The translations under genes and the position numbers were made by a program. From contig CM067356.1 in assembly GCA_034190875.2 (NCBI GenBank), forward strand, positions 51,365,263 to 51,429,262: a stretch of 64,000 bases of DNA. The letters are read 5' to 3'. The DNA comes from Urechis unicinctus (taxonomy: Eukaryota; Annelida; Polychaeta; Xenopneusta; Urechidae). The notes under the pieces are model-generated. The model had not been told where the DNA came from, did no database searches, and was given only the letters and a program-made list of their open reading frames with translations. Below, one piece after another: positions 41,330 through 52,767 of the stretch. Position 1 is the stretch's first letter. The number at the start of each line of letters is the position of its first letter.

Positions 41330-42905
41330 TCGGTCCATCATTGTCAATTGCAGGTATATCGTTACGTTGCATCGTTTGCAAGCGTTTAAGCGAGTGATCT
41401 GAGTGGCAGTTTGCAATTACGTGTCAGGCGAAATCGGCGTCGGCAAAGAAAACTAATCTTCGGATACAAGTCAACACGCCTCACGACAATGTCCGCTACA
41501 GGGGAATAAAGTTGAATGTATAGTAAGAATCGATAAACGCAATGACGCTTTTATTAACCTACCATTGATATTGCTAAGACAAAAAGTACTACTACCCGCC
41601 TCCTAAAAAAAAAAGGTTCATATTGAGGTAGTAAGCTCTTCACAACGACCACCATTTGAAATAACTCGAACAATAAATGGAGGAAGTGTCGCCACCGCAA
41701 CCACCATTGCTAGCCATGACGGTAATCTTATCTATGCACTTGTGTTTTTCCTACATTCTTCATTGGCAGAGGAGAGATTAACTTGAAATAGAAAATTATA
41801 TGGCAGACGATTTGGGGTTCGAATTGCCTTGCTGATTGGCAACCAACGACTGCTTCCATTTTATTCCACTTGTGACTTGCCGAGAATTAATGGCTATTCG
41901 ATCTTCAACAATTTATTTAAACATTGATGGTCATAAATAGTTGACCTTTCACCATATATATATTACAGAAGCATAAGGCCTCCTCTTTAGCTGATCAAAG
42001 TATTTCTTTTATTCTGAGATATTAGTTCAAGACGTTAACCTACAGGCAAAGCAAAGATCCATCCGTCTGAAGTCATCAGTAGATAGATCCGAATAAAATG
42101 AATGCGGTTTATTGTGACGGAGTAAGCAATACGGCATTAGAAAATCTTACCACCAGCAGTTGGGTTTACGTTGTTCTGACCAGCTGTGAGAGATGGTGTC
42201 GATGAAGCGTGTGGTGACGAGGAGACTGAAGTGCCCGCTGAAAGCACGGCTTGCGCGATAGTCATTGCAATCAATTCCGATACAGATCCGTACTGGTAAA
42301 GTGCCTTGTCAATACAGTGTTCATGAGCACACATGTGGTTGATATCGGATCCATTTGTGGACAGCGGTAACAACAGCATTAGTGACGTCACAGAAACCAA
42401 TTCTCAAAAGGAAATAAATTATAGTTATAAAGCATGGTGCGGGTGATACCCAAGACCAATGTACGTGTGTCTATGCTATCCATTATCTGCGTCGACTGAG
42501 GTAAGATGTACCTATAAAGGGAGCATAGTAGATGACTGCCTGCTAATTTATCCTGATCGGTGAATGAACCGTCAAACTTTACACTTGACTGCTTTTCAAA
42601 TTTGTTTGTTAAGATTAGTACCAGATGCTCCACTTGTTATTTTATCATACGTTCACATCCACTTGCAATATGGGTTGAGGAAACATCTCACCAAAACGAC
42701 CGCACACGGATGAAATCTGACCTGATACGCAGTAATTGAAGTGATCTGTCAAATAGAGGGCTGTTGGTGTTAATTTTGCAGTCGAACCCGCGGAGTACAG
42801 GACAAGATGGCAACGCATAGATGGCAACGCATAGAGCCACGTCCATCTTACGCAGAAACATCAAACTGATGCATTTAAAAACTATAAGAGGGAAAAATGA
42901 CATAT
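41330..42905 (-). mobile_element. Family X dispersed element, copy B (broken, no minisatellite)
   Basis: The inverted match of 7885-10550. On the minus strand the coding-like part comes first (42905 to about 42137) and the noncoding tail follows to 41330. It holds several open stretches of 60-87 codons. The last ends with a Ser/Thr/Ala-rich tail (IAMTIAQAVLSAG, SSSPHASSTPS, then TAGQNNVNPTAGG). An upstream stretch shares ITR-MLYN with copy A. No known domain is visible. At the place where copy A has its 1-kb minisatellite, this copy has ordinary unique sequence (41900-42110). A 15-bp tandem duplication (GATGGCAACGCATAG) lies near 42807-42836. The copy is broken and old. Confidence 0.65.
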
Positions 42906-45900
42906 GTTGAATTACTTGTTGTTACTACTACGGGCAGATGAGAATAAAGTAGATGTAAGAATAAACCAATCCCATTAAGGCACAAAGTACTACCGGTACT
43001 ATGAGCACAGTTAAGTCAATAAAGGTTCTGATTGTTGAAAAATCCCGATGGATTGTGGCAGATATAACCAGACGCTTCTTTTGACCCTCAAATCATCACG
43101 AATGCCGCTGATTCAAGACCCTCCATTACGCCAGGTGCGCCGTACCCTCAATTATGTTGAATGCACCGTTTGAAGAAGCAATGACTTGGAAAATGTTAAT
43201 ATGACAGACTGACACAAAAGATGCAGAGAAATGCAATCAGCGCACAGAGACACATGAAGACGCCAAGTAGTACGGCATAAGTAATAGATTGAATGATATT
43301 TCCTGCAGTGCGGAATAATGAAATGTGGGGGCAATCTGTCAATTATTGACTGTAACAACCCCGTATAGCTGTTCTGAAATAACATCAACATAGTTCAGTA
43401 TTTGTTTTTTTTAGCAGGGTCGATGGATAACTGTACTTTGACATTTACACTGTGGCGTGAAATGCCACAGTGTAAATGCCACTCTGATGTGGCGGTTGCT
43501 GGTTCTATGCGCTGGTCAGGTTGGATATGGCAACATGGATACGCACCGCAAGTGGAGTGACGTAACTCTTGTGTCTTGTATCTCTATCTAAGCCACAATG
43601 ATGGCTGTCGCGGTGATAGGTATTGTGAAGAATGGACGCTTTGTTTTGCTGACAGCATTAACACATAAGTCCAGGTACTATTTTGTACAACATTAACAAC
43701 AATCGGGGTCAAGCTGCATTGCTACTTTACAAGGAGTGGGTATGCTGGAGTTTGCCACAACATTAGCATTAGAGTGGTGTAATTTGCTCTATTGTTCTAA
43801 ACAGCACAGCATATTTAGTCTAGGATTTGTCACTGAACGTTCTTACTGAAAGCGAATTGAGTGAGTGTTTGCTTCATTTGTCACAGAAAGCGCTACAACC
43901 AGACATGTAATATCCTGAGCAGTGAGGTGATGTGTACTCGAACTCAACATTCAAAGAGGGTTATTAATATTTTATTCCTTATTGTTCAGATGGTTATTTC
44001 TGCAGCAGGTTGTTGGTAATTCCATGATAAACATATGGGGACTTCGTTCATGCCTATGTGGGGCTCTACGTGATTACATGTAGCTGCTTTGAGAAATATA
44101 ATTAATCCGCGGGTGGTTGAAAGGTATACTCATCTAGCATGAGTTCTGATATGACGATGGGCGATGTCTAAATTGCATTGCATGGGGTTATTTATGGATG
44201 CTTAAGGCTATTGTAGCTGTGTCCTTGTCGCAAGTACCTTTGTTCAACATCGATATTATAAGAAGATCTGCACTTCTTTTCAAAGGACCTCTTAGGTTTC
44301 TTGAAGGTTGCTTAAAATGTTTCTCTTAATTTAGTTACGAAACAATATACAACAATATGCATACATTCTCTTTTATTGGAACTTTCGTTTGCAAAGAACA
44401 TTAACCGTACGATTTTCAACACTACTGCCATAGTGTTCCTCAAATACAGCTCAACCCTGAACGAGATAAATATTTTCACTACAATGTCATTGGCATTAAC
44501 ACTATCAGGGTGCCTTGTTGGTAATTTTAATTTATTAACACTAGACAATATACCTCGGTAACGGAATGTTGAGATGCAGCACATTCTACAATTTGGCAGG
44601 ATATTATCATTGGTGACTACCATTTCATCATAATACTAGAACAAACGAATATTAATATTTAATTTACCGGTCACATACCGTGACTCTCAGCTGTCACAGT
44701 CAGCATGCCCTCAATGTCCAGCTCTGTCCACCTCACTACTTGACCATACCAGGACACACGTCAATTAAATTAATCAGCGTTAGATGAATACGCCTCCCTT
44801 TTGTAGTGCATAATCATAAATGCACTTGAAAAGAAAAATCAATGAAGGCAATAGCCAATTACCGACACCAAAGATTGTTGTTCATTCTACAAATGTCACT
44901 GTTAGAGGGCAGCTATTGGAATTACTTCATTTCTTGTCTCTTAGCGTGACACAGGAAGTTTCCCTCATTCCCCGACTTCAGTGGTTCTTAACTGCGATAA
45001 TGCGATTGCTAGAGTGAAATGTGCAAACATTTGAATAACCTTGATATGGAGTACGATTACCATAGTTAAGTTTGATTAAGATGCTACCAGCCATCATGGG
45101 AACCACTAGCTATACAATATACGTAGGATATCAATCAATAACAAAGTCGTATATCAGCGCCATTTATTTAAGCATTGAAATGGATATCCTCGCAGAGGAC
45201 ATCAATCGCGCACTCTTGCACACACTCAAACCGTTGTGTTTGTTTTTTCCTACGTGATCGTCTGGAACCCAACTTTTAAATCATGAACAGGTATCCCAAT
45301 GGTATCATGTTGGACTTAGATGGGCACCCAGCTTAAACAAAGTAGCGGCTAATAAAGCACCCATCATCGCGATGTAACATCGTTTTGATAACCCCAACCC
45401 CTCCGCGTCGCACTTTATTACTACGATGTACGTGACATACTTGTGACAGACACAAGCCACTGGCTACGTGACAGAAGCACCTAATATCATTCAAACCACG
45501 TTTACCAAATGTTCATCAAATAAAGGGGTGCTTAAACAAACTGATAAAAAAGAACACGTCCCTTTGAATTGCACTATATTTGGTAGTATAACATTTGCTA
45601 GTAGTCCTGATGCGGCAATACCACCGGAAACACCGCTCTAATTAAAAAGAAGCAGGAAAATGTACACTGTAGATCAGAACACTGTGTAACTGGATGAATT
45701 ATCTAAGCCACCAATTAGGGAATACTTTACATTGCTTGGAGCTTAACACCATTTGCTCAAATTACATTACCAGCATCAGCTTCTTGATATAACGAGAGCA
45801 AGGCCAGTAGGTATCCAATAATTTGATACAGTTTGGCAGGCACACGGAAAATGATGCCTTGAGCTGGTAATTAGTTGAGGTAAACATATTTCTCATGGCT

Positions 45901-46118
45901 GTCATGTTCTTTGATTATCGCGGTGTGCCTCCACGATGGCATATATAAGCTATCAGTAGTATATCTGACAATATCTACGCAGTTGAGGTAGCCAATTATG
46001 CACGATAATCTGAGGAAGGATCCTTTTTAGAATTCGATGCTGTTGTTGTGTGATTGTATAACTTTGCATATTAATGTGTTGGTGATTGTACTTTGTAGTA
46101 ATATGTATTTTTCGTATT
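42906..46118. other. Unassigned DNA with one perfect palindrome
   Basis: No gene or dispersed repeat is recognised apart from the palindrome listed separately. The frames at 44312-44623 minus (103 residues) and 44820-45257 plus look random. Confidence 0.4.
43442..43478. repeat. Perfect 15-bp inverted repeat, 7-base spacer
   Basis: CATTTACACTGTGGC, spacer GTGAAAT, then its exact reverse complement. No copy is seen elsewhere in the window. It could be a foldback element end, a protein-binding palindrome or the apex of a decayed MITE. No flanking duplication was found. Confidence 0.9.
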
Positions 46119-46343
46119 TTAAGAGAAATAATACAGTCTGTGGTATGGACAGCTCATTGATAAGAGGTTATGGACATTATGATATATTGAGGAACACCGA
46201 GATATGCGACAGGCAGTGAAAACCATATATGGTCCTTCATCAGGCTTTTCTGGTTCGTCAGTTTCTGAAAATATATTTGAATAGACTGGCTTGGCTACCC
46301 AGTGTTGTCCTTTGTGATGAATGATGGCGTTGATATAATGCAT
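46119..46343 (-). other. Candidate exon: tail-like fragment with Tyr motifs
   Basis: 74 residues from an ATG. The first 45 residues look like real protein: HHKGQHWVAKPVYSNIF, then SETDEPEKPDEGPYMVF. PVYSNIF and GPYMVF resemble tyrosine-based cytoplasmic signals, and the acidic Pro-rich link fits a membrane-protein tail. An AG precedes the ATG in a TA-rich context, a weak acceptor at best. The C-terminal part looks random, so an exon end may lie inside near 46210. No family was recognised. Confidence 0.25.
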
Positions 46344-46612
46344 CTATATATACACAAATAGCATTAGCAGTAGCATCATGGATGCATTAATGACACAGGA
46401 TGATGAAAATCATACAACATCCACAAAACGTTGCATGAAGTCCAAGTATATCAGTTGCATATTTTATCATCTAAGTTTGCGTGGCTTAAATATTGAAATA
46501 CAGGACTGGATCCCTGTAAATACTAAACGCATGAGGCATCAACATAAAACCAAAACTCACACATATATACAGAGTCGTCATGCATATATTGGAATCAAGA
46601 TATATCTATATA

Positions 46613-46742
<130 letters not shown>

Positions 46743-47377
46743 TTTAAATAAATAAAAACGTATATTTTTGTATTATTCACCAATGACACTCGATTATGAT
46801 GAGTGACTTACAAACCAGTCACGAGGCTCCTATTTGCATCCACGATCGACAAAATGCGTCGAGGAAACAACTTTTCATCAATTGTAACATCAATGAAGAA
46901 TTCGTTGTTCTAGTAAATACGTCAACACTGATGATTGTTATTACAAGTTCAAATAATTTGACTGAAATCAAATATATATTCTATACAAATGAATTATGGT
47001 GATTTTCTCTACACAATATATATTCGATACAAACACAATTACTACATTGAATGGTCATCATACTGTCGGTACCACAGAGGGCGTGATCTCAATGCAACTC
47101 TGTACAACCAATTGAATATAGTAGATTTATATTCACTCAAAAATACGATGCATGAATCATTTTTGATTGTCCCTTAAACTGACAATGACAATATAAACTG
47201 TGTTTAATAATTGACACAAGCATAATCCTACATTATATGCCAATGTTTAAAGGTAAGAGATGGATTGTTAGTGCCATCTGTAGTCTGTTTTATCTTTTGT
47301 TAATTAACGTCAGCTGCTCGTGAACATATGTGCGTGCTGGCAGCATCCACGGTCAAGCAAGGATTTTTTAGTTATAT
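46743..47377. other. Unassigned AT-rich DNA
   Basis: Short frames only (62-68 codons); nothing is supported. Confidence 0.5.
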
Positions 47378-47773
47378 TTAGTGATAGTCTCCTTGGTGCA
47401 ACCAAATAAAGCATTTATCAATGTGATAACTTTTATGGTCCGATGATGCACTCCAAATGCATCGCATATCTATCACTGATACACTGTTCAGTCTCGCTGC
47501 TTTTCGGGGATTACTTTCGGCCAGAAATAGTATGTTCTCAGTCAATAGAATGTCCAACAACAGTGCACCCAGTATTAAAACAATATATCCTAAATCATGT
47601 CGGAAATGCCCAGTAAATAGGTATTCCGTAGCACCTGCGATAGGACGCATTGAAGCCCCTAGTAGGTTGTGCAGACGTTGTCTCATATTTGGCAAAAGTT
47701 CATTACTATTTTGCAACAATTTGGCTGAAAATATTGTTATTTGTGTCACAAAATAAACCAAATATCTAGTCAT
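47378..47773 (-). other. Open frame with one membrane segment, unrecognised
   Basis: 131 residues from a true ATG. A hydrophobic segment near residues 61-77 (GYIVLILGALLLDILL) is preceded by an amphipathic stretch (NMRQRLHNLLGASMRPIAG) and followed by a basic patch (NPRKAARLN), as in a single-pass membrane protein. The opposite strand is also open for 99 codons here, so the length alone is weak evidence. No family was recognised. If it derives from a virus-like element it is a fossil fragment. Confidence 0.25.
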
Positions 47774-48849
47774 TGTCCAGTCAGCCCTGAGGTTCTCTTA
47801 ATCGTAAAATCAGTATGATTCAGTCGAACCATGAGTGGTTAGCGAAGCTGATTTGTGGTGTGTCGTTTAGTAACATTCAGTTGGTGGTATGCAAGACATT
47901 CATCTTAATATAGAATCATTAGCGTTATTGCTGTTGTGACGTTCTGCTTCAGAACTTATTTCAAATTTAGAAAAATTCCAAATCTGAAGCAGAATACTGC
48001 TAATGATCCTCATTATGCTAATCAACGCAAGAACATCGCACAAAAAACCACAAATTTAAGGCTGTTATTAGTAAGAGTAATATTCATGGAGCCTGGGATA
48101 CAGGTCATGTGCTTCTTGACCTCCTTGTCTTAAGCAAGGCGTGTATTTGCAATATTCACGAAGATCATCCAAGTCAATAAATACACTCACGACTTAAGTC
48201 AAAGCTAACATGCTAGCATTTAACCGCATTTAGAAGTACGAATCTGATATGAGAAGCAAACAGGCACTATGTGCAATCATTCCTTTGACGTAAATGACTG
48301 TTGCAGTTGTACTACCACATCTCCCCATATGCGTTTAATGTTTTTAAAGAATGCACAAAGTTGAAATCTTGTGACGCTGTATATACGCGAGTAACAATGA
48401 TCAATGTGGTTGTGATAATACGTCAGCCATTAATGTGTTATCTGTGTAAACCACAAGCAACAGGATACAATTGTCTGTGGGGTTATTGCTGCCATGATTC
48501 TTTTCAAGCTCATAACATCTATTCAGACATTACTGACAGTGACAGCTATTGTACTGCTTTCTAGATAAGCCCGAACTGTTTATGACAATGACGACAGGAC
48601 GACTCCAGTTTGTGGTGCACATTTTAGTTATGCTGCATGAACCAGTAATGATATAATGTTCACTTTGGTAAAGAATGCACAACGACTCTCTACTCAGTAC
48701 ACCCGAAACATGTTCCTCTTCAATGGGGCAAGTTAGAAAATAACCAACTTTTATGCAAAGCATACAGCAACCAACCACATAACCTGCTGTTCTATCAATG
48801 GTGTGTCAACTTCCAGTGTAACACGCTTTTTATTGCGATAAAACATCAA
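47774..48849. other. Unassigned DNA with a Cys-rich frame
   Basis: The plus-strand frame at 48301-48564 (87 codons, no good initiation codon) ends with a Cys-rich part (CYLCKPQATGYNC, then CC). It lies upstream of W copy B and could belong to it, but no counterpart was found in copy A. Confidence 0.25.
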
Positions 48850-49335
48850 GTACAATTGTTCTGTGACAGCTTAATACGGTGTTCTGTACACTTAATTGCA
48901 ATTGATAGACCGTATTCACCGGACTGTAAACTGAGACACAGGAAATAAGAACGATGCCCACTCTGCTGTTAACGTTGAGACAAATCAAAGCTGATTCCGA
49001 TCGTTTTACTGTGACAATGCTTGACCCATTTATATTGAAACACATTTGGCTTAATTAGCGTTGATGTTAATGCTGCGACCGTGAAAAACCATATCCACAA
49101 CGTTTGATCTCATTACAGGCATAGAGTCATTCCTTTGACAATGCTTATTATTGTGATATACTTCAAGCCGGCCTAGAGATGAAGTATGACGGCATCTGAG
49201 TTACGTCAATCCACTAATGTACCCAGCTGATATGCGCAGTGAGCAGCAATCAATGAACTAGGTGAGGGAGGGACAAGCGTTTTGCTGGCCACTGGTTAAT
49301 TTGCGCATGTGGAGCAATGCTAGCTTCATCGCTAG

Positions 49336-49516
49336 TTGCGAAGCGATCTTCAGTATAGCATCTACAGAAGGCGTAGGATTCGCTCGCCTGACAAGACAAG
49401 TGAATCGCAGAAAAGGTGTGTGCTTCTCGTGAATAGGGGATTGGTTTCCTGTGAATATCGATTGCGACGCAATTATGAGGCATGTGAAAAGGAAACGTCA
49501 ATTAGCTGCCTAATAG
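49336..49516 (+). other. Family W Cys-containing exon candidate
   Basis: The frame stays open across 49336-49650. The stretch VNRGLVSCEYRLRRNYEA then CEKETS aligns with pieces of copy A (VNR-L-SCEHWL near 14890-14935; CNRKCGCDIECKECERES near 16720-16770). In both copies a GTAAGT follows the second Cys cluster (49517 here, 16780 in copy A). A donor conserved at the same place in two diverged copies supports a real ancestral exon end. Start and acceptor are not defined. Confidence 0.3.
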
Positions 49517-51008
49517 GTAAGTATACGTCCTATTGTATACACTGGTACTGCTTGAAGAAAACAAAGCAGGCATGTTCATTCGCTGAAGTTAACGAGGTTA
49601 ACATGTTTGGTTGTCACTTAAAATCCCCAGGATTTGACGAAAAGCTGTAAATGGTGAAATGGTTATGGGAATTTAAGCGTGTAGTGTAGTTGAATTTCGA
49701 CGTCTATAAACGTAAACGACCAACAGGACTTACATACAGTCTTTAATTATAATTATATGGGCAGGGCATGCGAAATACCAGTTGCTAGGATGTTTGTTTA
49801 CAATATGGTGCAGCCTTGTATAATGAACCTGCGCCAAGAAATGGGCACCGTTTCGTGGTCGGTAAAACGCTAGTAGGCGTGGGATAAGAGAGTGGTCCTG
49901 ACGGCTTTACAGGCCACACAACGAGCAAAATATCCGTAAACTTTATGTTATTAAGTTATCATGACTGGTTGAGCCCATGACTCATTACAATAGCTTAGTA
50001 CGACTTAGTTTCTGTTGTTTTAGCCGCTACTACGGAGGCGTGGTTAAGGTTAAGCGATCATCTCGGTTTGGCTTGAGCGGATAATACTCCCTACATAATT
50101 TGGCTTCTCGATGGTTCAATGCAAATCATTTGGACCCAAGAGATGGAATTATAGCCGCAAGGAAACGTTATATCACTGGAAGTGTGGACATCGGAATGAA
50201 GGACTAATTGCATCTGGTCGTACTTAACAATTCAGCGCAATGGTTCGATAATAATATTATTCTCTACTGCAAAGGCAAGCCAGGGACTGGTATCAACCAA
50301 AAACCAAAGCAGCGAAGAAGTACGTCTCCGGATACAATGTTTCCGAGCGTCTGGCCCCGATATCTACATATATACATATCTAGCACCTCGCCATTTGGAA
50401 GATTGTCACTTTCAAACCGAACTTCTGTGTGTGTTAAACAGATAAGACGAACCAGTCGTTGACATCATGTAGCAAACCGGAAGGGTTCGTCTCTCCAAGG
50501 TCCAATCCTGCCAAACAATGATGCAATGTAAGCATCTTATTCACAGTCCGTTTATCTTCATAAATTATACTATTAAAAATATCGATATCATGTATGCTTT
50601 AGAAAGGCTTACTAATCACTTTTTCCTTCATCATTTATACTAATACATTATATTGATAGAACATGATTTGTCTATCGTGTACTGTCTGGTTGAATAGTTC
50701 TTGGATTTGTATGATCCAATAGTGATTTTGTGATTGATTGACTGAGCACAAACGAGATCTGAAATTTTGTCCCTGATTGCGGATGCTTCAAATTTATTTC
50801 ATGCTTTTACTTGGTGACTAGAGTGCTAGTCATTCCCTATGACGCGATACATTAATCTTGCCTACAAATGAATACTTCTCGATGCTACTTCATTTTACTG
50901 AAAAGGGTTATCATTAACAAATTGACTTATCTGCACCGTTGCAAGGCTAAATCAATTGATTTCATTAGTGGTGTCAATGAGCGCTAATTTCGTTCGGTTG
51001 TAACTCTC

Positions 51009-51227
51009 TTGCCAACAAGCTATGACAAAAACTATCACTTCTTGTGTTCAATGCTGTGTACACAATTGCATTTCCTTTTATTGATCGCTCCTTATTGTGA
51101 CTCTGCTCTGTTCATAGTTGAAGCTCCGAGCACGGCTGTCCAGTGTAAGATTACTGATTGCAATCACAGTATCCTGAACGTAATGGAGGGCTTCAATCAA
51201 GTGGCATCAGTAATGGATCAAGTATGA
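51009..51227 (+). other. Family W signal-like hydrophobic stretch
   Basis: 72 codons are open; the first in-frame ATG (51048) begins MLCTQLHFLLLIAPYCDSA, which looks like a signal peptide with a plausible cleavage site, followed by about 40 polar residues with SILNVMEG and an NHS glycosylation-type site. Copy A at 17834-18085 keeps the related LCSM-C--LH-LLLI and SALNVMEV, so the protein level is partly conserved. No domain is recognised. Confidence 0.3.
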
Positions 51228-51283
51228 AAAAATAGGTCTGTCAATATATGCTGTGATACAACAATAGCTCGTCAGCCGTCACA

Positions 51284-51439
51284 ATGTTTGTTTGCTTAAT
51301 TGTGTTGATAGTACTGGTGGCACTTTGTGCCTTATTAGGTTCGATCTATTCCTACATCTACTTTACGCGCATCAGCCCAATGGCAAGTAGGAACAGCAAG
51401 TTCCCTGAAGACCAGCTGCAATCTCAGTCTATGGAGTAG
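51284..51439 (+). CDS. Candidate 51-residue single-pass membrane microprotein
   Basis: The ATG is in the context ACAATGT, with an A at position -3. Residues 2-28 are strongly hydrophobic (VCLIVLIVLVALCALLG, then SIYSYIYF), and the rest is a polar tail (RISPMASRNSKFPEDQLQ). The predicted product is a single-pass membrane peptide with a short hydrophilic tail and no cleaved signal. It lies 56 bp after the signal-like stretch of family W, so it may instead be the membrane anchor of a larger ancestral protein. Copy A keeps the tail sequence (AGCAAGTT and around) but lacks most of the hydrophobic part. No known family was recognised. Confidence 0.3.
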   Translation: MFVCLIVLIVLVALCALLGSIYSYIYFTRISPMASRNSKFPEDQLQSQSME

Positions 51440-51560
51440 TTGCAAGCTGCCCGCGACACATTACTTACTGTGCCATAAACTTTAAATAAGATCCAATCAC
51501 ATGAACGATTGTACAGTCAAGTGATGACGTGCTGCCTGAACATGCAGACAAGTTCTGAGG

Positions 51561-52767
<1,207 letters not shown>

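Larger units (their letters stand above)
48850..51560 (+). repeat. Family W repeat, copy B
   Basis: Colinear with blocks of 14.3-18.26 kb. Blocks at 49060-49230 and 49280-49470 match 14480-14935. The stretch to 49530 matches 16710-16790. 51010-51560 matches 17830-18260. It holds a Cys-containing open stretch that ends at a GTAAGT (49517-49522), a frame at 50208-50462 (84 residues, basic and Pro-rich), a signal-like hydrophobic stretch at 51009-51227 and a membrane-anchor ORF at 51284-51439. The roughly 1.8-kb extra segment and the minisatellite of copy A are absent. As a whole the unit appears decayed, although some frames remain open. Confidence 0.5.
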
